Positions 45,726-54,419 of a DNA stretch of 64,000 bases are shown here, piece by piece. The number at the start of each line of letters is the position of its first letter. Position 1 is the stretch's first letter. This DNA comes from Pseudonocardia halophobica (GTDB taxonomy: Bacteria; Actinomycetota; Actinomycetes; Mycobacteriales; Pseudonocardiaceae), in assembly GCF_027922425.1 (NCBI RefSeq), contig NZ_BSFQ01000019.1:1-64000 (forward strand). The letters are read 5' to 3'. Made by a program: the position numbers and the translations under genes. The notes beneath the pieces are model-generated. The model made no database searches. It had not been told where the DNA came from and worked only from the letters and a program-made list of their open reading frames with translations.

Positions 45726-47483
45726 TCAGAGCACCCGAGGAGGGGACGAACCGGTCGAACCGGCAGGAACCGACAACCCGGTCGGGGTACGTGACCAGCC
45801 AGCCGGCACCGCGGGGACCGCGGGCGTGGTCGGGACGGCGGGCGGCGGCGCGGGCGACACGGACGGCACCGCGGGCGGCGGCACCACGGGGACGCCCGGG
45901 ACGGGCCGGGCGAGGTCGACCCGGTCGATCTCCTCGCCGTCGTCGGTCACGGCGTGCACCCGCATGGTCGCGATCCGCCCCGGCACCTCCGGCTGCACCT
46001 CCACGCGCAGGTAGGCGTAGCCGGCGTAGCGCACCCGGGACCAACCGACCGTCTCCGACTTCTCGCCGTCCTTGCCCGTGACGCGGCTGCGGATCTCCCG
46101 GTCGCCGCCGGTCCGGCCGCGGTAGCGGGCGCCGCCGTCGTCGAGCCAGCCGTTGCTCCGCCGCCCGCCGGAGCCGACGCAGATGTAGGTCGTGCCGTCC
46201 GTGGCGGGGCGGACGGTCGCCCTGTCCGGGGCCTCGCGGGCGGCCTCGCCGCCCCGGATCGGGTCCGTGCGCTCGTACTGGTGGTTGTGGCCCTGCACGG
46301 CGAGGTCGACCGAGAAGCGGTCGAACAACGGCGTCAGGGCTGACCGGACGCCGCCGTCGGAGGCGTGCGAGTCGCTGGTCGAGTAGGCGCAGTGGTGGAA
46401 GAACACCACCACGAAGGTGACGTCCGGGTCGGCGCGGAAGGCCGCGAGCGTGTCGGTGAGCCACTGGACCTGGGCGCCGCGGCTGTAGCCGGTGTTGGCG
46501 CGGATCTCGGTGGAGAGGTCGTTGGCGTCGACGCTGACCACCCCCACGCAGCCGTGCGTGAAGGCGTAGACCGACGGACAGCCCGACGGCCCGGTCCGCG
46601 GCAGGTCCAGCCGGGCCGCGTGGCCGCCGTAGCCGTGGCCGGAGTCGCCGTCGTCGTACAGGGCCTCCATGTCGTGGTTGCCCGTGGCGAACATCCACGG
46701 CGTGTGGGCGGCGCTCTTCTCGATCGCGGCGAAGTACCGCGTCCACAGACCGGGGTTGAACGAGTCGCCCCGCTCGCCGCGGCCGGCGCGGTCGGCGTAG
46801 CAGATGTCGCCGGCCAGCAGGTGGAAGGCCGGGGCGTCCTGGGCGATCAGCGCGGTCAGGGCGTTGGGTGGCGCCGCGCCGCCGTTCCCGTCGCCGGCGT
46901 TGCCGGCGACGCCCTGGTCGGCGAACGCCGTGAACGTGAACGGCCGGCGGTCGCCCTTCGCCGGGGCGGTGCGGAAGGTGGCGTCCGGCGTCGTCGAGCC
47001 GTCGGGCAGGCGGAAGCGGTAGTGGTAGGTGGTGCCGGCGGTCAGTCCCTCGGCCCGGGCGTGCGCGAAGAGCTGCTCCCCGCCGCGGACGTCCTCGCCC
47101 CGCGGCACCTGGCTGACCAGCTCGCGCAGCTCGACGGGCACGGTCGCGCCGTAGCCGGTGTCGAGGCCGAGATCCAGGAGGACCTTGCCCGCGGGCTTCC
47201 CGGTCAGCTCGCCCGCGATCGCCATCGAGGTGCGCGGGTCGTCGCCGAACGCGAGGTGCCGGCCGACGAGCCCGGTCTCCGCCGCCCGCGCCACACCGGT
47301 CCACGGGCCGTGGGCCAGCGCGAGCCCGGCGAGCGCCCCGATCCCGCCCCGCAGTGCCGCCCGCCGCGTGATCGGCCGCCGCCGGAGCTCGGCACGGATC
47401 CACTCGTGCTGGTCCGCGACCGTCATGTCGCGGGCCAGCCGGCGCGGGATGCCGAGATCGGGCGTCTCACCCTCCGGGTTCAC
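45726..47483 (-). CDS. Tat-exported metallophosphoesterase (purple acid phosphatase-like)
   Basis: A 585-residue secreted phosphatase. The N-terminus has a Tat signal (ITRRAALRGGIGALAGLALAHG). A fibronectin-III-like domain with GLTAGTTYHYRFRLPDGSTTPDATFRTAP follows. The calcineurin-like domain has FTAFADQG, LLAGDICYADRAG, FATGNHDMEA (near 268-272), FVVVFFHHCAYSTSD and QGHNHQYERTDP (near 398). These give the metal-binding Asp, Asn and His set, with Tyr in GDICYAD as in purple acid phosphatases. A Pro/Val-rich tail ends the protein. The GTG at 47483 is chosen by CGGGGC spacing; a start at 47489 is almost equivalent. Confidence 0.87.
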   Translation of the reverse strand: MNPEGETPDLGIPRRLARDMTVADQHEWIRAELRRRPITRRAALRGGIGALAGLALAHGPWTGVARAAETGLVGRHLAFGDDPRTSMAIAGELTGKPAGKVLLDLGLDTGYGATVPVELRELVSQVPRGEDVRGGEQLFAHARAEGLTAGTTYHYRFRLPDGSTTPDATFRTAPAKGDRRPFTFTAFADQGVAGNAGDGNGGAAPPNALTALIAQDAPAFHLLAGDICYADRAGRGERGDSFNPGLWTRYFAAIEKSAAHTPWMFATGNHDMEALYDDGDSGHGYGGHAARLDLPRTGPSGCPSVYAFTHGCVGVVSVDANDLSTEIRANTGYSRGAQVQWLTDTLAAFRADPDVTFVVVFFHHCAYSTSDSHASDGGVRSALTPLFDRFSVDLAVQGHNHQYERTDPIRGGEAAREAPDRATVRPATDGTTYICVGSGGRRSNGWLDDGGARYRGRTGGDREIRSRVTGKDGEKSETVGWSRVRYAGYAYLRVEVQPEVPGRIATMRVHAVTDDGEEIDRVDLARPVPGVPVVPPPAVPSVSPAPPPAVPTTPAVPAVPAGWSRTPTGLSVPAGSTGSSPPRVL

Positions 47484-47668
47484 GGGCACGCCCCGACTGT
47501 CACGCAGTGACCGCTCCGGAGCGGTGAGGCCGCCCGGCGCGTCGGTGAAGAGCGACGACCGGGTGACCGTCGGTCGGGGTACCGGCCGGGGTACTCGTCG
47601 ATGCGGTGGTGGTGCGGGAGCGACGGCCGGAGACAGGTGCGGCGTCGGGGCGCCCGGGTCTGGCAGCT

Positions 47669-47708
47669 CGTGAGTGGCGATAGTCGCTATGGCGACGATC
47701 GCCACGCA
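47669..47708. repeat. REP-like hairpin, copy 2
   Basis: GTGAGTGGCGATAGTCGC, TATG, then GCGACGATCGCCACGCAC. The left arm is identical over 18 bases to the hairpin at 13862, and the right arm has two mismatches. It lies between divergent genes, so it is not acting as a terminator here. Confidence 0.75.
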
Positions 47709-47742
47709 CAGGTCTCTGAGAGCGGCCTGAGGCGCCGTGCGC

Positions 47743-47756
47743 GGTGGAGCGCTCCA
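47743..47756. promoter_or_regulatory. Perfect 14-bp palindrome, candidate operator
   Basis: GTGGAGCGCTCCAC, fully symmetric, ends seven bases before a TACGGT -10 and covers the -35 zone of the fusion gene promoter. The geometry suits repression by a TetR-like dimer, though no such regulator is adjacent. Confidence 0.5.
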
Positions 47757-47762
47757 CGCGGA

Positions 47763-47768
47763 TACGGT
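47763..47768 (+). promoter_or_regulatory. -10 element for the hydrolase-ABC fusion gene
   Basis: TACGGT followed by six bases and the GTG at 47775, implying a leaderless transcript. Confidence 0.45.
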
Positions 47769-47774
47769 TCCGGG

Positions 47775-50700
47775 GTGCCCCGCCTGTTCCGCGCCGCCGG
47801 CGCGCGTGCCGCCGCGCGCCGAGCCGCGGCAAGATCCGAGCGCCCCCGGAGACGCCCGGTCCTCGACCTGTCGCGCCGCGGTCGTCGCGCGTCCGTGCTC
47901 GGTACCGCGGCGGTCGCGACGGTCGCGCTGCTCGTGCTCACGCCCGGCACCGCCGCGGCCGCGACCAGCACGAACGCGACCATCGGCTCCACCCCGACCC
48001 CCGTGCCCACCTCCGCCGACATCCGCACGAGCGACCAGCGCATCGACGTGCGCGGCGGTCCGGGCGTCCCCGGTACGGTCTCCCTCGACACCACGCTCTA
48101 CCTGCCGGAGACCACGCCGGCGCCCGCGGTGCTCGTCGCGCACGGGTTCGGCGGGAACAAGCGGTCCGTCGACACCGACGCCCGCCAGCTCGCCGACCGC
48201 GGGTACGTCGTGCTCACCTGGTCGGCACGGGGGTTCGGGGCGAGCGGCGGGCAGATCGCGCTCGACTCCCCCGACCACGAGGTCGCCGACGCCGAGCAAC
48301 TGGTCGACTGGCTCGGCGGGCGTCCCGAGGTGCAGCAGGACGGGCCGGGCGACCCGCGGGTCGGCGTGACCGGCGGGTCCTACGGCGGGGCCTTGTCCCT
48401 GCTCCTCGCCGGGTACGACCGGCGCGTCGACGCCCTCGCCCCCGTGATCACCTGGAACGACCTGTCCCAGGCCCTCTTCCCCAACGCCGGCGGCCCCACC
48501 GACCTGCCGGAGGACACCCCGGCGCGCGGCACCTTCGGCGGCGACGGCGTGTTCAAGCGCGGCTGGGCCGGGGTGTTCTTCTCCTCGGGCTCGAGCAGCA
48601 CCGGCGGGGCGGCGGGCGCCACGGGCGCCACCGACGACAGCACCGGCTCCACGAACGGCGCCGCCCCCACCGACGGCAGCGACACCAGCGACACCACCGG
48701 CGACGACGGCTCGGCGGCCGGGAGCGACACCGGCAGCAGCGACACCGGCAGCGACGCGAACGGCAGCAGCGACGACACCAGCAGCGGCTCGAACGGCAGC
48801 GACGGCACCACCACCAGCACGAACGACCTCGCCTCCGCCCTCGGCGCCCGCACCGGCGGCGGCCTGCCCGCCTCGGCCGTCCCGCCCGCCGCCCCGCCGG
48901 TGACCTGCGGGCGGTTCACCGCCGAGGTCTGCGCCGCCTACACCGAGGCCGCCACCACCGGCCGCCTCTCCCCCGCCACCGAGGCGCTGCTGCGCCGCTC
49001 CTCGCCGGTGTCGGTGACCGATCGCATCACCGCACCGACGCTGATCGTGCAGGGCGAGCAGGACACCCTCTTCGGCCTCGACCAGGCCGACGCCAACGCC
49101 CGCCAGATCGCCGCGCACGGCACGCCGGTCAAGCTCGCCTGGTACGCGGGCGGCCACGACGGTGCCGCCGCCGGCCAGGCCGTCCGCGACCAGATCGGCG
49201 AGTGGTTCGACTTCCACCTGCGCGGCACCGGCGAGGACCCCGGCACCTCCTTCTCCTACGAGGTGGAGAGCGGCATCCGCGCCGGCCGGACCACCACCAC
49301 GAGCCGGACGGTCGTCGCCGACGCCTACCCGGGCCTGTCCGGTGCGGCGCCCGTCACCACGCAGGCGCTGCCGCTCACGGGCCAGCCGCAGGTCGTCGCC
49401 AACCCGGCCGGCGGGAACCCGGCGGCGATCACCTCGCTGCCCGGCCTCGGCGGCGCGCTCGGCTCGCTGGGCAGCCGGCTCTCGGCGTTCACCGCCGACC
49501 TGCCCGGCCAGTCGGCGCTCTTCGCGGGGCCGGCGCTCACCGCGCAGACGGACGTCGCGGGCGCGCCGCGCCTCGACGTCACCGTCTCCCGGATGCCCGG
49601 CCAGCCCGCCGCCGACGAGGCCGTCCTGTTCGCCAAGACCTACGAGGTCGGCCAGGACGGGCTGCGCCAGCTGCTGGGCAACGCCGTCGCGCCGGTCCGC
49701 GTGGCCGTGCCCACCGACGGCAGCCCCGCCCGGGTGTCGATCACGCTGCCCGGCGTGGTGGCGCCGATCGAGGTCGGCAACCGCCTCGTGGTCTCGATCA
49801 GCACCACCGACCAGGGCTTCGCCTCCCCCGCCGAGCCGGCGGTCTGGCGGATCGGCCTGGCCGAGGGCGCCGCGCTCGCGGTGCCGGTGGTGCCCGGCCG
49901 GGCCGTCACCACCAGCACGGTGCCGGTCTGGCCGCTGGTCGGGATCGGCGTCGTCCTGCTGCTTTCCCTGGTGGGCTGGCTGGTCGCGAAGGCGCTGCGC
50001 CGCCGCCGTGAGGTCCCGCCCGCCGGGGCCGCGGACGCCCCGCCGCTGGAGATCAGCGGGCTCGCCAAGACCTACAAGGGCGGGTTCAGCGCGGTGAAGG
50101 AGGTGTCGTTCACCGTGCAGCCGGGCATGGTGCTGGGGCTGCTCGGTCCCAACGGCGCCGGCAAGACGACCGTGCTGCGGATGCTGATGGGCCTGATCTC
50201 GCCGACCTCCGGGTCGATCCGGGCGTTCGGCGAGCCCGTCGGGCCCGGCGCGCCGGTGCTGGCTCGCATCGGCGCGTTCGTCGAGGGCCCCGGCTTCCTC
50301 CCGCACCTCTCCGGCGCCGACAATCTGCGGCTCTACTGGGCCGCCACCGGCCGGCCCACCGAGGAGGCGCACCTCGAGGAGGCCCTCGAGGTCGCGGGGC
50401 TCGGCGAGTCCGTGCACCGCCGCGTGGGCACCTACTCGCAGGGCATGCGGCAGCGCCTCGCGATCGCCCAGGCCATGCTCGGCCTGCCGGAGCTGCTCGT
50501 GCTCGACGAACCGACCAACGGGCTCGACCCGCCCCAGATCCACGCGATGCGGGAGCTGCTGCGGCGCTACGCCGAGGGCGGCCGGACCGTGCTCGTCTCC
50601 AGCCACCTGCTGGCCGAGGTCGAGCAGACGTGCACGCACGTCGTCGTCATGCACCACGGCCGGGTCGTCGCCGACGGCACGGTCGACGACATCATCGCGG

Positions 50701-50945
50701 GCGGCGGCGCGGCCAGCTTCGGCGTCGACGTGCCGGAGCGCGCGGTCGAGGTCCTCGCGGCGCTCGACGGCGTCCGCGACGTCGCCGCCGAGGGTCGCCT
50801 GGTGCACGCGGAGCTCAACGGCACCCCGCGCGCGTCGGCGGTGCAGGCCCTCGTCGCGGCGGGGATCTCGGTGGAGTCCGCCGGCCCGCGCCGCCGCCTG
50901 GAGGACGCGTTCCTCCAGCTCGTGGGAGAGGACACGGCACCATGA
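47775..50945 (+). CDS. Exported S15-type alpha/beta hydrolase fused to an ABC ATPase domain
   Basis: A 1056-residue fusion. Residues ~40-62 form a hydrophobic segment ending TAAAA, a signal peptide or anchor. Residues ~75-700 are an X-Pro dipeptidyl-peptidase/CocE-like hydrolase. VAHGFGGNKR precedes nucleophile elbow GGSYGG (Ser ~202), the acid lies in QGEQDTLFG, and the His is in GGHDGAA. A Gly/Ser/Thr/Asp insert at ~272-352 splits it. One membrane helix near 717-738 (VPVWPLVGIGVVLLLSLVGW) is followed by RRRR and a cytoplasmic ABC domain with GPNGAGKTT (~791), signature YSQGMRQRLAIAQ and LLVLDEPTNGLD. The hydrolase should be outside and the ATPase inside. It is coupled to the permease gene (ATGA). 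Confidence 0.9.
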   Translation: MPRLFRAAGARAAARRAAARSERPRRRPVLDLSRRGRRASVLGTAAVATVALLVLTPGTAAAATSTNATIGSTPTPVPTSADIRTSDQRIDVRGGPGVPGTVSLDTTLYLPETTPAPAVLVAHGFGGNKRSVDTDARQLADRGYVVLTWSARGFGASGGQIALDSPDHEVADAEQLVDWLGGRPEVQQDGPGDPRVGVTGGSYGGALSLLLAGYDRRVDALAPVITWNDLSQALFPNAGGPTDLPEDTPARGTFGGDGVFKRGWAGVFFSSGSSSTGGAAGATGATDDSTGSTNGAAPTDGSDTSDTTGDDGSAAGSDTGSSDTGSDANGSSDDTSSGSNGSDGTTTSTNDLASALGARTGGGLPASAVPPAAPPVTCGRFTAEVCAAYTEAATTGRLSPATEALLRRSSPVSVTDRITAPTLIVQGEQDTLFGLDQADANARQIAAHGTPVKLAWYAGGHDGAAAGQAVRDQIGEWFDFHLRGTGEDPGTSFSYEVESGIRAGRTTTTSRTVVADAYPGLSGAAPVTTQALPLTGQPQVVANPAGGNPAAITSLPGLGGALGSLGSRLSAFTADLPGQSALFAGPALTAQTDVAGAPRLDVTVSRMPGQPAADEAVLFAKTYEVGQDGLRQLLGNAVAPVRVAVPTDGSPARVSITLPGVVAPIEVGNRLVVSISTTDQGFASPAEPAVWRIGLAEGAALAVPVVPGRAVTTSTVPVWPLVGIGVVLLLSLVGWLVAKALRRRREVPPAGAADAPPLEISGLAKTYKGGFSAVKEVSFTVQPGMVLGLLGPNGAGKTTVLRMLMGLISPTSGSIRAFGEPVGPGAPVLARIGAFVEGPGFLPHLSGADNLRLYWAATGRPTEEAHLEEALEVAGLGESVHRRVGTYSQGMRQRLAIAQAMLGLPELLVLDEPTNGLDPPQIHAMRELLRRYAEGGRTVLVSSHLLAEVEQTCTHVVVMHHGRVVADGTVDDIIAGGGAASFGVDVPERAVEVLAALDGVRDVAAEGRLVHAELNGTPRASAVQALVAAGISVESAGPRRRLEDAFLQLVGEDTAP
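48589..48834 (+). repeat. Low-complexity Ser/Thr/Gly/Asp-coding stretch inside the hydrolase
   Basis: About 80 codons read GSDTSDT-, GSDTGSS- and GSNGSDG-like units, encoded by recurring AGCGACACC and GGCAGC. It interrupts the hydrolase between core and lid, so it should be a flexible surface loop. Confidence 0.6.
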
Positions 50946-51889
50946 CGCAGCCGAGCGAGCACGAGTCGCGGGGCGACTGGCTGCACCGGGACGCGAAGTA
51001 CGCCGACCCGTCGACGCGGAAGGGGCACGTCGGCCTGCTGGCGGCGGACGGCTCGCCCGCCTCGTCGTACCGGGCGGGCCGGACGCTCCCGCTGCGCGTC
51101 GAGCTGGTCCGCCAGCTGAAGCGGCGCCGCACGCAGGTGACGTTCGCGCTGGTCGCGCTGCTGCCGGTGATCCTCTGGATCGCCTTCTCGCTGACGAGCG
51201 ACGAGGGCCCGGGCACCTCGGTCAACCTGGTCGACCTGGCCAAGGGCAGCGGCACCAACTTCGCCGTGTTCGCCCTGTTCGCGACGGCCGGGTTCCTGCT
51301 CGTCGTGGTGGTGGCGCTGTTCTTCGGCGACACCGTGGCGTCGGAGGCGTCGTGGTCCTCGCTGCGGTACCTGCTCGCCGCCCCCGTGCCCCGCGCGCGG
51401 CTGCTGCGGCAGAAGGCGATCGTCGCCGGGTTGCTGTCGTTCACGGCGCTGCTGCTGCTCCCGGTGGTGGCGCTCGTGGTCGGCACGCTCGCCTACGGCA
51501 CCGGCGACCTCGTCAGCCCCACCGGCGAGTCCCTGGGGTACTGGGCCGCGGCCGGTCGCGCGCTGCTCGGCGGGGTCTACGTGGCCGTCAACCTGCTGTG
51601 GGTCGCCGGCCTGGCGCTGCTGCTCTCGGTGAGCACCGACGCCCCGCTGGGGGCCGTCGGCGGCGCGGTGATGACGTCGATCGTCTCGCAGATCCTCGAC
51701 CAGATCACCGCGCTCGAGGACCTGCGCAACTACCTGCCGACGCACTACGCCAACGCGTGGTCCGACCTCCTCGCGAGCCGGATCGACTGGGGCGACATGA
51801 CCCGCGGCGCCTTCGGCAGCATCACCTGGGCCGCGGTGCTGTTCGCGCTGGCGGCCTGGCGGTTCCACCGCAAGGACGTCACCAGCTGA
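50942..51889 (+). CDS. ABC transporter permease, partner of the hydrolase-ABC fusion
   Basis: A 315-residue ABC-2-type permease. The ~65-residue cytoplasmic N-terminus (GDWLHRDAKYADPSTRKGHVGL) is unusually long. Six helices follow: VTFALVALLPVILWIAFSL, FALFATAGFLLVVVVALFFG, SFTALLLLPVVALVVGTLAY, LLGGVYVAVNLLWVAGLALLL, LGAVGGAVMTSIVSQILD and ITWAAVLFALAAWRF. YLLAAPVPRARLLRQKAIVAG is the coupling segment seen in the ABC-2 family. Start overlaps the fusion stop by 4 bases (ATGA). It should supply the membrane path energised by the fused ATPase. Confidence 0.9.
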   Translation: MTQPSEHESRGDWLHRDAKYADPSTRKGHVGLLAADGSPASSYRAGRTLPLRVELVRQLKRRRTQVTFALVALLPVILWIAFSLTSDEGPGTSVNLVDLAKGSGTNFAVFALFATAGFLLVVVVALFFGDTVASEASWSSLRYLLAAPVPRARLLRQKAIVAGLLSFTALLLLPVVALVVGTLAYGTGDLVSPTGESLGYWAAAGRALLGGVYVAVNLLWVAGLALLLSVSTDAPLGAVGGAVMTSIVSQILDQITALEDLRNYLPTHYANAWSDLLASRIDWGDMTRGAFGSITWAAVLFALAAWRFHRKDVTS

Positions 51890-51891
51890 CC

Positions 51892-53241
51892 TCAGACCGC
51901 CCGGGCGTCCGCCTCCAGCAGGGCGCGGATGCCCGGCGCGGTCGATCCCGCGAGCACCGTCCCGGCCAGCGGCGGGACGTGCACCTCGACCTCGTCGGCG
52001 ATCCGGTAGGGCCGCGCGAGCAGCAGCCCGCCCAGCCCGCGGCGCAGCCTGCTCATCTCGGCGCGGACCGTCACCAGGTGGTCGCGATCGCCGTAGAGGG
52101 CGGCGGACAGGGCGCCCGCGTCGAGCCCCCTGGCGCCCGCCCGGGCCAGCAGCACCAGCAGCTCGGCGTGCCGGGTGGAGAGCGGGTGGATCCACCGGGC
52201 CGAGCCGTCGACGACCGCGCGCGGCCGGCCCGCGGCGAGGTCCAGGGTCAGGGTCAGGCCGCCCGACGCGGTCGAGCCGGCGTCGGCCGACCGCAGCAGC
52301 CACCCGCCGGGCACCGGCTCGGGGAGGCACAGCCCGACCCCGTGCACGGCCAACGGCCGGTCGGCGCGCGGCGCGGCGACCCGCTCGATGCTCGGCATCC
52401 CGGTGACGGCGGCGACCCAGCCGTGGTCGTCGACCACCAGTCCGGCACCGGGCACCGCGGACAGCAGCGGGGCCGCGACGCCACGCAGCGCGTCCAGCCG
52501 GACCTCGTGCTGGCGCCACAGGCTCGCCTCGGCCAGCTTCACCGCGGTCCCGACCAGCGCGACGGTCGTCGGGTGGATCGTCTCGGCGGGCCCGCTGACG
52601 TCGACCACGCCGAGCAGCTCGCCGGTCCGCGGGTCGTGCACCGGGCAGGCGGTGCAGGTCCAGACGTGGTGCGACCGCACGAAGTGCTCGGCCGCGAAGA
52701 GCTGGACGGGTGCGCCCTCGGCCAGGGCGGTCCCGATCGCGTTCGTGCCCACGGACGCCTCGGACCAGTCCGCGCCCTCGGTGAAGCCCAACGCGTCCGC
52801 CCGGTGCCGGACCCGGTTGGAGCCCTCCCGCCACAGCAGGATCCCGTCCGCGTCCGTCACGACCATGACGTGCCGGGCGTCCTCCGCGACCGAGGTCAGC
52901 GCGGCGCGCAGCTCCGGCAGGACGCGCTGCAGCGGGGAGCCGGACCGCCGCCGCTCGACCTGGTCGGCCGCGAGCGGACCCGCCGGCTCGCCGTGCTCGG
53001 GATCGACGCCCTGGGCGCGCACGCGCTGCCAGGACCGGGCGACCAGGGACCGGATCTCGGGCGACGGGCTCGCCCCGGCCAGGACGGCGTCGTGCAGGTG
53101 GGCGAGGACCTTCGCGTGCCGCCCGACGTCCGTGCCCGGGCGCACCGCGCACACACCGCGTCCGCCCGGCGCCCCGTTGCCCGTGTCGCTGTCCCTGTTG
53201 ATCCCCGCGCCCGCCACGTCACCTCCGCCCCGCCCCGGCAC
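51892..53241 (-). CDS. GAF domain regulator with C-terminal winged-helix-like region (AcoR-N type)
   Basis: About 449 residues. The N-terminal region EIRSLVARSWQRVRAQGVDPEHG is the helix set found in acetoin-regulator-like proteins. The GAF-type domain has GFTEGADWSEASVGTNAIGTALAEGAPVQLFAAEHFVRSHHVWTCTACPVHDPRTGELLGVVDVSG, the classic GTNAIGT and CxxCPVHDP pattern. After a second sensory region, a C-terminal LSTRHAELLVLLARAGARGLDAGALSAALYGDRDHLVTVRAEMSRLRRGLGGLL segment looks like a winged helix. No AAA+ domain is present. The start is uncertain within ~30 residues, and a -10 TATGGT lies at 53297-53302. The adjacent fusion/permease operon may be a target. Confidence 0.82.
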   Translation of the reverse strand: MPGRGGGDVAGAGINRDSDTGNGAPGGRGVCAVRPGTDVGRHAKVLAHLHDAVLAGASPSPEIRSLVARSWQRVRAQGVDPEHGEPAGPLAADQVERRRSGSPLQRVLPELRAALTSVAEDARHVMVVTDADGILLWREGSNRVRHRADALGFTEGADWSEASVGTNAIGTALAEGAPVQLFAAEHFVRSHHVWTCTACPVHDPRTGELLGVVDVSGPAETIHPTTVALVGTAVKLAEASLWRQHEVRLDALRGVAAPLLSAVPGAGLVVDDHGWVAAVTGMPSIERVAAPRADRPLAVHGVGLCLPEPVPGGWLLRSADAGSTASGGLTLTLDLAAGRPRAVVDGSARWIHPLSTRHAELLVLLARAGARGLDAGALSAALYGDRDHLVTVRAEMSRLRRGLGGLLLARPYRIADEVEVHVPPLAGTVLAGSTAPGIRALLEADARAV

Positions 53242-53336
53242 GGCTCCGGTGTGCGGCCGTGGCGCGACGCGTCACGGCGACGGGACGTGGCCCTCACCAT
53301 AGCCCGACGGCGACGGGCAGCGTGCCGTCCGACAGG

Positions 53337-54353
53337 TCAGGCAGCCGTGCGCCGATCGCCGACGACCGGCTCCTCCTCGGTGCCGCCGGTGCTGTCGGTG
53401 CCGTTCGTGCTGTCGGTGTTGTCGGTGCCCTTCGTGCCGTCGGTGCTGTCGGTGCCGTCGGTGCCGACCACCTCCGCGGACGCGGTCCGGGCGGGCCGCG
53501 GCGTGCCCAGCAGCACCCCGCCGACGATGACGACCGCGGAGACCAGCTCGGTCACGCTCGGCCGCTCCCCCAGCACCGCGGCGGCCAGCGCGATCCCGAC
53601 CACCGGCACCAGCAGCGAGTACGGCGCGACGACGCCCGCCGGGTACCGGCGCATCAGCCAGGTCCAGATCCCGGAGCCCACGACCGTCGCCATGAGCGAC
53701 AGGTAGACGACGGCGGCGAGCCCGGGCAGACCCTCGACCGAGAAGGCCGCGCCCAGCGCCGACCAGCCCGCCCCCGGTCCCTCGGTCAGCACCGACGCGG
53801 CGAACAGCGGGATCGGGGGGATCACGCACATCCACAGCGTCAGGTGCATCGGCTTGGGCGGTGCCGCGAGCCGGCTGCAGAGGTTGCCGAACGCCCAGCC
53901 CAGCGCCCCGCACAGCGTCAGCAGGACCGGCACCAGGGCCGCCGACTGGGCCCGCGAGACCGCGATCGCCGCCAGCCCCAGCACCGCCAGGCCGATCCCG
54001 ACCGCCTGCCGCGCCGTGAGCCGCTCGCGCAGGAACAGCGCCCCGAGCAGAACCGTGAACGGTGCCGAGGCCTGCAGCACCAGCGACGCGAGCCCCGTCG
54101 GCATCCCGACGTCCATCGCCACGAAGAGGAAGAGGAACTGGATCGTTCCGAACCCGAGCCCGTAGCCGAGCAGCCACTTCAGCGGCACTTGCGGGCGCGG
54201 CACGAACAGCAGCGCCGGCACCGCGATGACCAGCATGCGCAGCCCCGCGAGGAACAGCGGCGGGAAGTGGTCGAGACCGACGCGGATGGCCAGGAAGTTC
54301 CCGCCCCACAGGGCGGCGACGAGAACGGCGAGCAGGCGGTGTCGTGCGGTCAC
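53337..54353 (-). CDS. EamA/DMT-superfamily transporter with repeat-encoded C-terminal tail
   Basis: A 338-residue, ten-helix exporter of the RhtA/YdcZ type: LLAVLVAALWGGNFLAIRVGLDHFPPLFLAGLRMLVIAVPALL opens the first EamA half, and GLPGLAAVVYLSLMATVVGSGIWTWLMRRYPAGVVAPYSLLVPVVGIALAAAVLGERPS is in the second. The last ~40 residues are a cytoplasmic tail of GTD/STN triplets (TDGTDSTDGTKGTDNTDSTNG) coded by a 9-base minisatellite. The GTG start has CACCCT seven bases upstream. It is divergent from LysR, which probably regulates it. Substrate class: amino acids or drugs, unproven. Confidence 0.88.
   Translation of the reverse strand: MTARHRLLAVLVAALWGGNFLAIRVGLDHFPPLFLAGLRMLVIAVPALLFVPRPQVPLKWLLGYGLGFGTIQFLFLFVAMDVGMPTGLASLVLQASAPFTVLLGALFLRERLTARQAVGIGLAVLGLAAIAVSRAQSAALVPVLLTLCGALGWAFGNLCSRLAAPPKPMHLTLWMCVIPPIPLFAASVLTEGPGAGWSALGAAFSVEGLPGLAAVVYLSLMATVVGSGIWTWLMRRYPAGVVAPYSLLVPVVGIALAAAVLGERPSVTELVSAVVIVGGVLLGTPRPARTASAEVVGTDGTDSTDGTKGTDNTDSTNGTDSTGGTEEEPVVGDRRTAA
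53380..53468 (-). repeat. 9-base minisatellite encoding the DMT tail
   Basis: Nine-base units of the form GTCGGTGCC / GTCGGTGYT / TTCGTGCYG recur about nine times on the plus strand, giving Gly-Thr-Asp and Ser-Thr-Asn triplets on the minus strand. Length variation between strains is expected. Confidence 0.65.
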
Positions 54354-54360
54354 GGGTTCG

Positions 54361-54366
54361 AGGGTG
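54361..54366 (-). promoter_or_regulatory. -10 element for the DMT transporter
   Basis: CACCCT on the minus strand, seven bases before the GTG at 54353. Confidence 0.35.
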
Positions 54367-54413
54367 CGCCGCCGGAACCTGAAAGACCAGCGACATGTTC
54401 TGAAGAGACCTTG

Positions 54414-54419
54414 TAGCGT
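54414..54419 (+). promoter_or_regulatory. -10 element for the LysR gene
   Basis: TAGCGT followed by six bases and the ATG at 54426. The 72-base divergent gap also holds two direct repeats, CTGAAAGACC and CTGAAGAGACC, that may be LysR contact sites. Confidence 0.45.

Noticed and set aside
47484..50807. In-frame upstream extension of the phosphatase gene to ~1,690 residues
   Set aside because: The extension lies antisense to the hydrolase-ABC fusion and is low-complexity. A Tat signal at 47483 marks the real N-terminus.
45726..53241. Biosynthetic gene cluster around the fusion system
   Set aside because: No core synthase, precursor peptide or tailoring enzyme set is present in the neighbourhood.
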